Source: Bryobacterales bacterium
GTDB lineage: Bacteria; Acidobacteriota; Terriglobia; Bryobacterales; Bryobacteraceae
Assembly: GCA_003167495.1 (NCBI GenBank)
Contig: PMSX01000331.1
Span: 1 to 34,312, forward strand
Length of the DNA: 34,312 nucleotides
Direction: 5' to 3'
This document shows positions 16,037 to 24,786 of this stretch, piece by piece. The translations under genes and the position numbers were made by a program. The stretch's first letter is position 1; every line of letters starts with the position of its first letter. Under the pieces are notes generated by a model. That model worked only from the letters and a program-made list of their open reading frames with translations. It was not told the DNA's origin and did no database searches.

Positions 16037-16214
16037 CGACGTTGGGATGACGAAGAATCAGATCAAGGCCCTGCACCGAGATAAGCGCAAAATCTACCCT
16101 TTGCCATACAAAGTTGCTAATGGTTGCTCCCAAACCGTTTGCATTAACGCTTCGCAGGTCGATCAAACGCGCCCGCCCGAGCGAATGGGTGCTGCGAGAA
16201 GTACAACGAAATGA
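16005..16214 (+). CDS. small basic hypothetical protein
   Basis: A 69-residue basic protein starting MRQGDRTKTGDDVGM. It overlaps the ImmA gene by 32 bases. The ribosome site GAGGAG lies close before ATG 16005. No family is recognised. It would be the last gene of the plus-strand operon, facing the convergent hsdM. No clear terminator is visible in 16215-16305. Confidence 0.4.
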   Translation: MRQGDRTKTGDDVGMTKNQIKALHRDKRKIYPLPYKVANGCSQTVCINASQVDQTRPPERMGAARSTTK

Positions 16215-16305
16215 GTTTAATGCAAAGACTACGGGTGAAATTCACACTTATCTCGGTAGCGGGGCCCACTAGGTGCGGTTCCATAGGAACGTGCACACCG
16301 GATTA

Positions 16306-17937
16306 TCACGTCCTAGAATCGGGCGACGGCAATGGGGGCAAGCCAAGCTCTTCAAGAAAGTTATTGTGTTTAATCGTCGCCTTTTGGATTGTGTTCTCGA
16401 TTATTTCCAACTCGCCATGAGTCGCCGCGAGGTCGATTTCTGATTCAGCTATTGCAGTGCTGATGTAGCGGGATATGTTCAGGTTGTAACCTTCCTCTTT
16501 AATCCGCTCCATCGGGACTCGTTTTGAATAACGCTCCTCTTCTTTACGGAATTGGTAGGTCTCAATAATCTTGTCGATGTCTTCGTCGCGCAGACGGTTC
16601 TGGCGTTTGCCTTTTTCGAAATGTTCAGGGCCGCTCGCATTGATGAAAAGCACATCGTCTGGCTTCTTGCATTTCTTGAGCACGAGTATGCACACCGGGA
16701 TACCGGTGGAGTAAAACAGGTTGGCTGGCAAACCGATGACCGTATCAATATGCCCATCAGTCAGCAGCTTGGTGCGGATGCGCTCTTCCGCACCACCACG
16801 GAACAGCACACCGTGAGGCAGAATGATGGCCATCACGCCTTCATCCTTCAGGTAATGAAAGCCGTGCAGCAAAAAGGCAAAGTCTGCGGCGGATTTGGGA
16901 GCCAAGCCGTGATTCTTGAAGCGCACGTCCTCGCCGATGGCTTCAGTGGGTTCCCAGCGGTAACTGAACGGTGGATTCGCCACCACGGCATCGAAATAAG
17001 GTTTTTTGGCGGGGTTGGTCTCGCGCAGCATTTCCCAATCATTAGTCAGTGTGTCGCCGTGAAAAATTTCAAACTCCGAATCCTTCACCCCGTGCAGCAG
17101 CATGTTCATGCGCGCCAGGTTGTAGGTGGTGATGTTCTTTTCCTGACCAAAAATCTTGCCAATGCCGTGCGGCCCCATGCGCTTGCGCACGTTGAGGAGC
17201 AGCGAACCGGAACCGCAGGCAAAGTCCAAGACACTATCCAGCTTGGCTTTCTTTCCCGTTTTCGGCTCCTGGCTATCCAGCGTGACGATGCCAGACAAAA
17301 TGCTAGAAATCTGCTGCGGCGTGTAAAACTCGCCCGCCTTCTTGCCGGAACCGGCGGCAAACTGGCCAATCAGATATTCGTAGGCATCGCCCAACGTGTC
17401 GGCGTCTGTGGAAAATTGCGTCAGCCCTTCGGCGATCTTTTGAATGATGGTGCAGAGCTTGGCGTTGCGCTCTTCGTATTTCTTTCCGAGCTTGTCCGAC
17501 GCCAAATTGATCTCGGAGAACAGGCCTTGGAAGGTGCTTTGGAAGGACTCCGTCTCGATATATTTGAAGGCTGCTTGCAGCGTGTTGAGCAGTTCTCCAT
17601 TCTGCGTCCGGGCCAGATTGGCAATGCTGGCCCAGAGATGATCTGGTTTGATGACATAGTGCACCTTGCGGCGCATCTGCTTCTCGAAATCGGCCACGTC
17701 ATCGGGATTGTTGTCATACCAGATGGCCAGCGGCACACGGCGACCGTCGCCCTCGACCTGAGGATAATCCCGCCCCAATTCTTTTTGCGCAGCCGCCTCG
17801 TAATTGTCTGACAGGTAGCGCAGAAACAGGAACGACAGCATGTAGTCGCGGAAATCGTCCGCATTCATTGCGCCGCGCAGGTCGTCGGCAATGGCCCAAA
17901 GGGTTTTGCCCAGTTGTGTTTTATCTCGGTCGCTCAT
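16306..17937 (-). CDS. hsdM: type I restriction-modification methyltransferase subunit
   Basis: A 543-residue N6-adenine methyltransferase that works with HsdS to modify the recognition site and with HsdR to restrict. It has an HsdM N-terminal helical domain (MNADDFRDYMLSFLFLRYL), SAM motif DFACGSGSLLL near residue 240 and catalytic NPPF (VVANPPFSYRWEP) near residue 318. Length and motifs are normal, so it should be active. ATG 17937 overlaps the stop of the anticodon-nuclease gene as ATGA. It is last in the R-S-PrrC-M operon. Confidence 0.96.
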   Translation of the reverse strand: MSDRDKTQLGKTLWAIADDLRGAMNADDFRDYMLSFLFLRYLSDNYEAAAQKELGRDYPQVEGDGRRVPLAIWYDNNPDDVADFEKQMRRKVHYVIKPDHLWASIANLARTQNGELLNTLQAAFKYIETESFQSTFQGLFSEINLASDKLGKKYEERNAKLCTIIQKIAEGLTQFSTDADTLGDAYEYLIGQFAAGSGKKAGEFYTPQQISSILSGIVTLDSQEPKTGKKAKLDSVLDFACGSGSLLLNVRKRMGPHGIGKIFGQEKNITTYNLARMNMLLHGVKDSEFEIFHGDTLTNDWEMLRETNPAKKPYFDAVVANPPFSYRWEPTEAIGEDVRFKNHGLAPKSAADFAFLLHGFHYLKDEGVMAIILPHGVLFRGGAEERIRTKLLTDGHIDTVIGLPANLFYSTGIPVCILVLKKCKKPDDVLFINASGPEHFEKGKRQNRLRDEDIDKIIETYQFRKEEERYSKRVPMERIKEEGYNLNISRYISTAIAESEIDLAATHGELEIIENTIQKATIKHNNFLEELGLPPLPSPDSRT

Positions 17938-19055
17938 GATGCTTTGGGTTCCTCTGGTTTGCTCGGGAGTAATTCGCGATTAAAGGGATAAAAGTCTAGG
18001 AAATCGTCGAGAACCTTCTCGAACGACTCCTTGGTCTCCGGCAGCATTTTCGAGGGTTCGTAAAACGAATAATTGCCGTGGCTCAGGATATTGAGTGTGC
18101 GCCCAAAAAGGGTTTCATCCGGGTCTTCTGCGGTTTTCTTGATACAGACCGAAAACTTTTTGTGTCCATGAAAGCTTGATGATTTTTCAAGGAGACCGCG
18201 CAACGCATTAAAGTGATGGGTGTAAAGCCGGTCGGCATCACGTGCTTGGCAAATCTCTATGAGCAACGCCAAGTGGTGAAAGAACGGCGTGTCCCCGGTG
18301 TAAATTAGCTGGAACTGGCCGGTTCTCTGGGAGCATGACAAAAAATACGGAGCAAATTTCTTCCGGTCTATTTCCCGCAGTTCGTTCCACAGCACATTGA
18401 AAAACAGGGAGTGATGGGACGAAAAGACGGCTTTGATAGCGTGATCCTTTCTCGCTAGAAGCTGGGCCAAATCGTGGCCGACGGCGATGGCGTTGTTTTC
18501 ATCCAGCGACGAAATCGGGTCATCAATATAGATGTACTTCACCCACTTGTAGGCGTCGGCACCATCCAGGGCGAGCTGAGCGATGGCAAGAAAGAAGCAC
18601 CAGATAAACAGGTTTTCTTCGCCGCGCGACACCTTGATATTGTCGATGATCGCGCCATTAACCTCGCGGGAGAAGCGAACCAACCACTTGTCGTAATCAA
18701 TGACGAAGTCAAAGTCTGTGTAACGCTGCAAGAAAGGCCGGATGCGATTATCCATTTCCAGTTCGTTCAGGCCCACAAAAAAACGGGACTTGGAGTTAAG
18801 TTGCAAATAACGCTCGCGGTCGCCGTCTAAATCGTTATGCCAATGAAACAAATCTTCGGTGAAGGCATTGAAATAGAGCGTGTCCCGTTCCTCCTCATTT
18901 TTGCCGAGGTCTTTGAAGGCCATGGACAGCCGTGTTTTACCAGTGCCGTTGTAGGCATAGAGCAAAATGAATTTCTTAGGGTCCTCCTGTTTCTGCAACT
19001 CTTGGCGCAGATGTGCGGCAAGAGCGTTCAAGTCGGCAAACGCGGTTGCGCTCAT
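17934..19055 (-). CDS. prrC: PrrC-like anticodon nuclease
   Basis: A 373-residue ABC-type ATPase fused to a tRNA anticodon nuclease. In the known PrrC system the type I enzyme holds the nuclease silent and phage anti-restriction frees it to cut tRNA-Lys. Walker A is YNGTGKT (residues 35-41); Walker B with the dimer loop is YIYIDDPISSLDE; the switch histidines are in VFSSHHSLFF. The C-terminal nuclease keeps the RxxxE...H triad (R286, E290 in FNALRGLLE, H326 in ILSHGNYS). Length is close to the classic protein (about 396). It sits between hsdS and hsdM with ATGA overlaps on both sides, exactly the context expected. There is no zinc-hook insert, so it is not RloC. Confidence 0.88.
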   Translation of the reverse strand: MSATAFADLNALAAHLRQELQKQEDPKKFILLYAYNGTGKTRLSMAFKDLGKNEEERDTLYFNAFTEDLFHWHNDLDGDRERYLQLNSKSRFFVGLNELEMDNRIRPFLQRYTDFDFVIDYDKWLVRFSREVNGAIIDNIKVSRGEENLFIWCFFLAIAQLALDGADAYKWVKYIYIDDPISSLDENNAIAVGHDLAQLLARKDHAIKAVFSSHHSLFFNVLWNELREIDRKKFAPYFLSCSQRTGQFQLIYTGDTPFFHHLALLIEICQARDADRLYTHHFNALRGLLEKSSSFHGHKKFSVCIKKTAEDPDETLFGRTLNILSHGNYSFYEPSKMLPETKESFEKVLDDFLDFYPFNRELLPSKPEEPKAS

Positions 19056-20320
19056 GCTTCAACCTCCTCCGGGGATGGGAAAAGTTGCTGCATTAGACCT
19101 TTCTTGTGGGTCTTGAGCAATTCGAGCTTTTGGGTTTGGGCAGTGGTCAGGCCGTCGAGGGAGGCGAGACATCGGGCAATTTTCAGTTGTTCACTTTTTT
19201 GGTCTGGTATGGCTAACGAGACTTCTTCTAAAACGTCAACCGACAAACCCGGTTGTGCTTGTCCTGTCGCGTATTGATTCAGATTCAAAACATCCAAAGT
19301 GTAAAACAGCCAATCCACATCAATGCCGTTTTGGGGAGTGGCGACAACGGCATGTTCTGTCGCGTGAAACTGACCAGAACCAAGTTTCACATTGCCGCAA
19401 AGAGCACCTTGGCGACCTATCAATGGATACTTGCCTGAGTGTGTATATGTTTTCGTATAACCGCGAAGCCCGTTTCCCCCGTAACATGGATAAAGGCCTT
19501 CCCCAGCCTCGTCCTGAATATCTGATGCAGACACGAATTTTCCTGCCTGCATCTGACATGCAGATACCAGAGTCCGCTCATTCCATTCCGGCCCGTTTTG
19601 GAATTCGGGAAAGCGAAGGCGGGGGATGGTTTCGCCTTCGCGGGGGAAAAGCTGCTGCATTAGCCCTTTTTTATGGGCTTTGAGCGTGTCCACTTTCCGG
19701 GCTTGGGCGGCAATCAACTCGTCCACAGAGGTCAGACAGTTGGCGATCTTTTCTTGTTCGGCTGTCGTCGGAGGAAGTGGGATAGAGAAAGACCGAACTT
19801 GAGCAAAGTTGAGTCCCTGCCTATTGCCACCCGCTTGAAAGCTGTCGATTTGGGATTGGCCGTAGTTTGACAGCAAATATTGATTTAAGAAGGTGGGAAT
19901 TAGAGCTTTTTCTTCTGACCGAATGATGCACACATGCTGATTTACGTTTCCCCCCGCAATCCTTGAGTCTGCAACGGCACTTCGCCCGATTGAAGCACCA
20001 GTAATATTTAGCAAAACATCATGAAGTCTCACTTCTGTGGCGGCAAAGGTTGTGTGAAGTTCGTCATCAATAAAGACGACATCATCTAAAATCAGTTCTC
20101 CCCATCCGACATTTTGACTTCGGACGAATGGACGTCCGCTGCGTTTGTAATTGCTCTCCCCTCCATTGGGTGTCATACCGCTGCCAACTTTTGTGACTCT
20201 TGAACCAAGAGGATCTACTTCCCAATCCTTCGCATCCCGAAACTCCGGAAAGCGCAGCTTGGGCTTCAATCCTGGTTTGCCACCTTGTTCCATGGTCTTT
20301 GCTATCACCTTATTGCTCAT
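19052..20320 (-). CDS. hsdS: type I restriction-modification specificity subunit
   Basis: A 422-residue DNA-recognition subunit with two target-recognition domains (about residues 20-185 and 225-375). Each is followed by a conserved helical spacer (EQEKIANCLTSVDELIAAQ and EQLKIARCLASLDGLTTAQ, both ending KKGLMQQLFP). The two-part layout predicts a bipartite target site, which cannot be read from sequence. The spacers are also similar at the DNA level (116-base direct repeat), a basis for domain swapping. It overlaps hsdR by 11 bases at its start and the prrC-like gene by ATGA at its end. Confidence 0.95.
   Translation of the reverse strand: MSNKVIAKTMEQGGKPGLKPKLRFPEFRDAKDWEVDPLGSRVTKVGSGMTPNGGESNYKRSGRPFVRSQNVGWGELILDDVVFIDDELHTTFAATEVRLHDVLLNITGASIGRSAVADSRIAGGNVNQHVCIIRSEEKALIPTFLNQYLLSNYGQSQIDSFQAGGNRQGLNFAQVRSFSIPLPPTTAEQEKIANCLTSVDELIAAQARKVDTLKAHKKGLMQQLFPREGETIPRLRFPEFQNGPEWNERTLVSACQMQAGKFVSASDIQDEAGEGLYPCYGGNGLRGYTKTYTHSGKYPLIGRQGALCGNVKLGSGQFHATEHAVVATPQNGIDVDWLFYTLDVLNLNQYATGQAQPGLSVDVLEEVSLAIPDQKSEQLKIARCLASLDGLTTAQTQKLELLKTHKKGLMQQLFPSPEEVEA
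19077..19192 (-). repeat. direct repeat within hsdS, copy 1 (second spacer)
   Basis: 116 bases align without gaps to 19644-19759 (constant offset 567). They encode the conserved helical spacer after each recognition domain. Identity is imperfect, strongest at the end encoding KKGLMQQLFP. Confidence 0.7.
19644..19759 (-). repeat. direct repeat within hsdS, copy 2 (first spacer)
   Basis: Partner of 19077-19192. Recombination between such spacer repeats is a known route by which HsdS proteins exchange recognition domains. A single target domain could be deleted (567 bases, in frame). Confidence 0.7.
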
Positions 20321-23315
20321 ACGCGCTCAGGCCAGAAATTTCCCGTCCTTGGGCGCGTTTGTTGAGCAAGGGAACGAGATCTTCCATGAGGGCGAGTTCT
20401 TTTACCCGTCGAGTTTTCCAGTTCAGCCCGAGCGGTTCCATGAGGTCGGTTAGCTGTTCACCGTCGAAAATCATGCGTTGCAGGATGCCGTCCACAAAGC
20501 CTTGTAGCGCGGCGGTAGCCAGCCCGTGTTTTCCAGCGATGGCGGCGAGTTCCTGGGCATTCTTCTCTGCCTTGAAACGCTGGTAGCCTTCGCGAATGTC
20601 TTTTTCGCTCAAACCTTCGCCCGCTTTCAGGGTGTTGATGTAAGCGGCAATCTCGTCGCGCTCATCCATGAACTTGGCATCGGACTGAATGAGGCCGATG
20701 AGCTGTTCGCGACTCATCTTCTGCTTGCCCGGTGGCTGCGCGGAGTAGCGGGCCAGCAGCGCCATGATGTAGTCGTAATCAATGACGGCGGAAGCAAAGA
20801 GAACGAATTCAAAATCCAGTTGCTGCACTTCCGGGCTGGCCTGGTCGTCGCCCTTCCTTTGCTGCTCTTTCAGGCGTTGAGCGGTTTCAAGATAGACGCC
20901 ACGGAAAGCGTTAAGCTCTTCTTTCGGCAAAACCTGCTCGATGGTTTTTTTGTTTTCCGCGGTGAGGTCGGTGTATTGGTCGAGCTGGGTTTTCAGCCGC
21001 TGCACTTCCTTGAAATGGTTGATGAAGGCGCTGCGCGCATCGTCGCCCTTGAGATTGGACACTGCTTCCGGTTTGCAGGCTAGGCCCTGTGATTCCATGA
21101 AGTCATCCAGCTTCTGGAGGGAGCTTTGCAGCTTCTCAATAACTTTTGGAGCTGTGTCCACCAGCCAGATTTCGCGGGCGCGATCAAGTTTCTCACCGGA
21201 GAAAAGGGCGATGGCCTCGTTTACGGCGTCCTGCTGCTGACGGAAATCGAGGATATTGCCGTAGGGCTTTGTGCCGTTGAGCACGCGATTGGTGCGGGAG
21301 AATGCCTGAATCAGCCCATGGTACTTCAGCTTCTTGTCCACATAGAGCGTGTTCAAGTATTTAGAATCAAAGCCGGTGAGCAACATGTCCACCACGATGA
21401 TGATGTCGATTTTTTCTTTACCCTTGAGGGGCATGTCCTGATTGGGAAATTGCTGATCTTTGATGCGCCTCTGCACATCTTGGTAGTAGAGATCGAATTC
21501 GCTGATGCTGTGATTGGTGGCAAAGCGGGTGTTGTAGTCGGCGATGATGGCCTTGAGCGCATCCTTTTTCTTCTCCGGTTCTTCTTCGTTGTCGGCTTTT
21601 TCCTGCGGCAGGTCTTCCTGAATCTGCTGCACATCCTTGTTGCCCTCGGCGGGCGGCGAGAACACGCAGGCGATGTTCAGTGGTTGAAAGGCGGGATCTA
21701 GTTTCTCTTTTTCGTCCTGTAGCGACTTGAACAGATTGAAGTATTCGATAGCGTCGTTGATAGAAGCGGTAGCCAGAATGGCGTTGAACCTGCGTCCGCC
21801 GGTGGCCGCGTCGTGCTTGTCCGAAATCGCCTCGACGATGGCCTTTTTTGCCAACGTCTCACCTTGCTTGGGTACGTTCTTGCCTTCCGGCTTGTAGTAA
21901 TCAATGTGGAAGCGCAGGACATTACGGTCGTCGATGGCGTGGGTGATGGTGTAGGCGTGCAGTTCCCTCTGAAAGATGTCAGCGGTGGTCTTGAGGGAGG
22001 CCTGCTGACCATCAATCTGCTGATAGGTGGCATTCTGCGCAAAAATTGGCGTGCCCGTAAAACCGAAGAGCTGTGACTTGGGGAAGAATTCTTTGATGGC
22101 TTTGTGGTTCTCGCCGAATTGCGAGCGGTGGCATTCGTCGAAGATAAACACCATTCTCTGGTTTCGCAGCGGTTCCAACTGTTCCTTGTAGGTCGTTTTC
22201 CCTTGCTTCTTATTCTCCTTGCTGCGCTTGCTGTTTTCGTCCAAGGCCAGGCCGAGCTTCTGGATGGTGGTGACGATCACCTTGTCGGCGTAGTCGTCGG
22301 AGAGGAGCCGTCGCACCAAGGCGCCGGTGTGGGTGTTCTCCTCTACGCAGCCTTCCTGGAATCGATTGAATTCCTCCCGCGTCTGGCGGTCGAGGTCCTT
22401 GCGGTCCACGACAAACACGCATTTTTCGATGTCGGGATTGTCCTTGAGCAGAGTGGAGGCCTTGAAAGAGGTGAGCGTCTTGCCGCTGCCGGTGGTGTGC
22501 CAGACATAGCCGTTGCCGCAATTCTCGTGAATGCAATCCACGATGGCCCTGACTGCGTAGATCTGATACGGACGCATCATCATCAGCTTTTGCTCGCTGG
22601 CAATCAGCACCATGTAGCGGCTGATCATCTGACCCAGGGTGCATTTGGGAAGGAAGGCCTTCGCAAAGCTGTCGAGATGCGTGATTTTCTTATTGTCCTC
22701 GGCGGCGAACTGATACACGGGGAGAAAGCGCTCGTCGGCATTGAAGCTGAAATGGCGGCTGTTGTTGTTGGCGAAATACCAGGTATCGCTTCGATTGCTG
22801 ACGATAAAAAGCTGTATGAAGCACAGCAGCGTCTTGGTATAACCATTGCCGGGGTCGTTTTTGTAGTCAACAATCTGCTCCATGGCCCGGCGCGGGCTGA
22901 TGCCAAGGGATTTTAGTTCGATCTGCACCACCGGCACGCCGTTGATGAGTAGGATGACATCGAAACGCTGGTGGCTGTTGTCGGTGTTGATGCGGAGCTG
23001 GTTGACGATTTCAAACGTGTTTTTGCACCACTCCTTGATGTTGACCAAGGTGTAGTTCAGCGGCGTACCATCATCGCGGGTGAAGCTGTTGCGCTCGCGG
23101 AGGATTTTGGCGGCGGCGAAGACATCCGGGGTGATTATTTCCTCAAGAAGACGCTGAAACTCGGCATCCCCCAATTGAACCCGATTTAGGGACTGGAATT
23201 TTTCACGAAAATTATTCACCAAGCCATCGCGATCACGAATATTGTGACGATATTCATATTTGAGACTTTGGAGCTTATCGATTAACTGCTCTTCAATTTG
23301 GCGCTCAAGTGACAT
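20310..23315 (-). CDS. hsdR: type I restriction endonuclease subunit
   Basis: A 1001-residue motor nuclease that translocates and cuts unmodified DNA. The N-terminal nuclease domain has FDVILLINGVPVVQIELKS (D and ExK near residue 132). The helicase motor has WHTTGSGKTL (Walker A, about 275), FIFDECHRSQFG (about 394) and FGFTGTPIF. A long helical C-terminus follows. ATG 23315 was chosen for AAGGA five bases upstream; the frame stays open to 23420 but that part crosses a transposon end. First gene of the operon. The start lies 24 bases outside a Tn3-type terminal repeat, so the promoter probably lies within or across transposon sequence. Confidence 0.96.
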   Translation of the reverse strand: MSLERQIEEQLIDKLQSLKYEYRHNIRDRDGLVNNFREKFQSLNRVQLGDAEFQRLLEEIITPDVFAAAKILRERNSFTRDDGTPLNYTLVNIKEWCKNTFEIVNQLRINTDNSHQRFDVILLINGVPVVQIELKSLGISPRRAMEQIVDYKNDPGNGYTKTLLCFIQLFIVSNRSDTWYFANNNSRHFSFNADERFLPVYQFAAEDNKKITHLDSFAKAFLPKCTLGQMISRYMVLIASEQKLMMMRPYQIYAVRAIVDCIHENCGNGYVWHTTGSGKTLTSFKASTLLKDNPDIEKCVFVVDRKDLDRQTREEFNRFQEGCVEENTHTGALVRRLLSDDYADKVIVTTIQKLGLALDENSKRSKENKKQGKTTYKEQLEPLRNQRMVFIFDECHRSQFGENHKAIKEFFPKSQLFGFTGTPIFAQNATYQQIDGQQASLKTTADIFQRELHAYTITHAIDDRNVLRFHIDYYKPEGKNVPKQGETLAKKAIVEAISDKHDAATGGRRFNAILATASINDAIEYFNLFKSLQDEKEKLDPAFQPLNIACVFSPPAEGNKDVQQIQEDLPQEKADNEEEPEKKKDALKAIIADYNTRFATNHSISEFDLYYQDVQRRIKDQQFPNQDMPLKGKEKIDIIIVVDMLLTGFDSKYLNTLYVDKKLKYHGLIQAFSRTNRVLNGTKPYGNILDFRQQQDAVNEAIALFSGEKLDRAREIWLVDTAPKVIEKLQSSLQKLDDFMESQGLACKPEAVSNLKGDDARSAFINHFKEVQRLKTQLDQYTDLTAENKKTIEQVLPKEELNAFRGVYLETAQRLKEQQRKGDDQASPEVQQLDFEFVLFASAVIDYDYIMALLARYSAQPPGKQKMSREQLIGLIQSDAKFMDERDEIAAYINTLKAGEGLSEKDIREGYQRFKAEKNAQELAAIAGKHGLATAALQGFVDGILQRMIFDGEQLTDLMEPLGLNWKTRRVKELALMEDLVPLLNKRAQGREISGLSAYEQ

Positions 23316-23324
23316 TGCAATCCT

Positions 23325-23337
23325 TAGAATGATTCTA
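23325..23337. promoter_or_regulatory. 13-base palindrome just upstream of hsdR
   Basis: TAGAATGATTCTA is a perfect palindrome around a central base. It lies 10 bases before the hsdR ATG and directly abuts the transposon end at 23339. It is a candidate operator for the restriction operon, but it may be chance. Confidence 0.35.
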
Positions 23338-23338
23338 G

Positions 23339-23376
23339 GGGGACAGCTCAAAAAAGGGACATTTACGTACGCTAAG
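23339..23376 (+). repeat. solitary 38-bp Tn3-family-type terminal inverted repeat
   Basis: The stretch begins GGGGACAGCTC and ends TTTACGTACGCTAAG. It is exactly 38 bases and fits the Tn3-family layout (outer GGGG, A/T-rich middle, inner ACGCTAAG). The outer end points to hsdR, so the transposon lay to the right. I found no matching opposite end within the window, and no transposase gene remains. Confidence 0.65.
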
Positions 23377-23474
23377 GAGCAACGGCGTAGACGTGGCCGA
23401 CCGGAATGGCCGCCAGTCAAGCTTGCACTTTCCGATAAAGTTCCGGCGGCCAGGCGAAACGTGTAATCAACGGC

Positions 23475-23979
23475 TTACGCTCTATTAAACGGGCCGACTC
23501 GCGGACCTGGCCCGTCCGCATCGGTGGTTTGAGCGACGACCGGGATGCTGTCGAGCGGGCGCGTGCTTCGTCGAGGTTGAGTACGGGCGTCTTCCCTTTC
23601 TTGACGATGTACTTGGGGCCGCGCACGGCATGGGCCGGGTTGACTTCGAGAACCTGGCCGGTGACGAGCCAGTCAAAGAGCATCCGGAGAGAGCGGCCAA
23701 GTGTTGCTTCACCGTGGGCGGCGACACGTGCCCCTGCAAGTCCTTGATGAAGGCAGCGACATGAAAGGCCTGGATGCTGGCCAGTTCGGCCAAGCCGTGG
23801 GCCTCGCACCAGGAGGCAAAACGGCGGGTGACATGAAGATAGGCTTTGCGGATGCCGTCGTTGTTGATCTGCGCGGTGAAGAATTCGAGAAAGCGCCGGG
23901 CGGCTTTGGGGTGCGGGGCAAACAGGCCGGCTGGCTGGAGTTCGGGAGCGGGGGACAGGGTGATTGCGGTCAGTTCCAT
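23475..23979 (-). pseudogene. broken tyrosine recombinase, N-terminal part
   Basis: The first 100 residues are intact: MELTAITLSPAPELQPA, then PHPKAARRFLEFFTAQIN and VKQHLAAL, the SAM-like core-binding domain of XerC/D-type recombinases. The coding then jumps frame near 23695 (RMLFDWLVTGQVLEVNPAHA, KKGKTPVLNLDEARA) and again near 23560 (LDSIPVVAQTTDADGP), stopping at 23475. The catalytic domain with R, HxxR and Tyr is absent. So there are at least two frameshifts plus a truncation. It starts next to a palindromic site (23990-24023) and lies inside the solitary Tn3-type end, consistent with a TnpI-like resolvase gene of a decayed transposon. Confidence 0.8.
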
Positions 23980-23989
23980 GGCTTTGATG

Positions 23990-24023
23990 ATCGTGTGTGA
24001 TAAACGGCATTTCCACACACGAT
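23990..24023. promoter_or_regulatory. palindromic site A at the recombinase start
   Basis: The 10-base arms ATCGTGTGTG (23990-23999) and CACACACGAT (24014-24023) match perfectly across a 14-base spacer. The site begins 11 bases upstream of the recombinase ATG (23979). A related site lies at 24787-24810. Size and place fit the binding or crossover site of a tyrosine recombinase, or an operator. Confidence 0.55.
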
Positions 24024-24235
24024 TCAAAGAGCCCTATTCTTGCCCTGTAATGAAAGGAACTCGTCAGTTCTTTTCTGAGTCACGGCAACATTATTTTGCG
24101 TTTGAGTTAGATAACTCCTCTGATACGCCCGCTTCCCGTCGAGCATTTCAAACAATGTTTCGATTCATAGGCCGAGTATTTCATTTGAGAAAGCCTCCCC
24201 ACCTCTGCAGCAGTATCCGCTCTGGGCGGGTGAGT

Positions 24236-24433
24236 ATGAGAATTTCGTGGACGCCGTATCGTTCGCCGGCCCCGGGCGAGGAACTTGGTTTTCCGGCCGC
24301 GCTGGACGCAACGCGGGAGCTGGTAGCACTGAATCCTGAAGTCAATACCCGCTACAGAAAGCCTAATGTAGACAGACGGATCGTCATCGCCTGTTCGCTG
24401 ACCAACAACCATTTCTATCTGCCGGAAACGTAA
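24236..24433 (+). CDS. possible small hypothetical protein
   Basis: A 65-residue frame (MRISWTPYRSPAPGEELGF, ending NNHFYLPET) with moderately coding-like third positions. GGCGGGTGAG just upstream is only a weak ribosome site. The protein is not recognised, and a longer frame on the opposite strand overlaps it. Otherwise 24024-24503 shows no feature. Confidence 0.3.
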   Translation: MRISWTPYRSPAPGEELGFPAALDATRELVALNPEVNTRYRKPNVDRRIVIACSLTNNHFYLPET

Positions 24434-24503
24434 TATTTGTTGTGGCCGTGGTGAAGCCAAGGCCGGAGACGCCAGCGCCTGGATCCATCGCCGATGAGCG
24501 AAT

Positions 24504-24728
24504 TTATTGCCTAGGAGCATGCTCGGCACACCAGTAAATTTCCTGCAAGGCTGAATTGCCCATGTCAGTGTGGCCGCCGTTGCTGCTCCAAAGCCATGCC
24601 ACCGGATTTTGGCAGCGATCCGGTCTGTAGGATATGAACGACGCATTCTTATCCTCGCCGCACGGCCAGCGCGCCGCCGTCCCCTCGTCTTCGGTCAACA
24701 GCCTCAGTGTACCGGTGTCAAGGCTCAT
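24504..24728 (-). CDS. small hypothetical protein
   Basis: A 74-residue soluble protein (MSLDTGTLRLLTEDEG; WPCGEDKNASFISYRPDRC) with four Cys and several His/Trp residues, not recognised. The start is well supported by GGGAGAGAA before ATG 24728. It lies between the two related palindromic sites, so it may be a passenger gene of the decayed transposon. Confidence 0.55.
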   Translation of the reverse strand: MSLDTGTLRLLTEDEGTAARWPCGEDKNASFISYRPDRCQNPVAWLWSSNGGHTDMGNSALQEIYWCAEHAPRQ

Positions 24729-24786
24729 GGTTGGTTCTCTCCCTCTTAAAACATTTTTGCTCTTTCTCGTGGGCGCTTGTTATAGA

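Noticed and set aside
16211..16420. 69-codon plus-strand frame after the ImmA operon
   Set aside because: It overlaps the hsdM 3' end antisense and has no clear ribosome site.
16552..17811. 419-codon plus-strand open frame opposite hsdM
   Set aside because: It lies wholly antisense to a clear HsdM with all motifs; the translation is low-quality and resembles no protein. It is a by-product of codon bias.
22104..22916. 270-codon plus-strand frame opposite hsdR (also 20526-21083 and 21126-21701)
   Set aside because: Antisense to the conserved motor region of HsdR, with no ribosome site or recognisable product.
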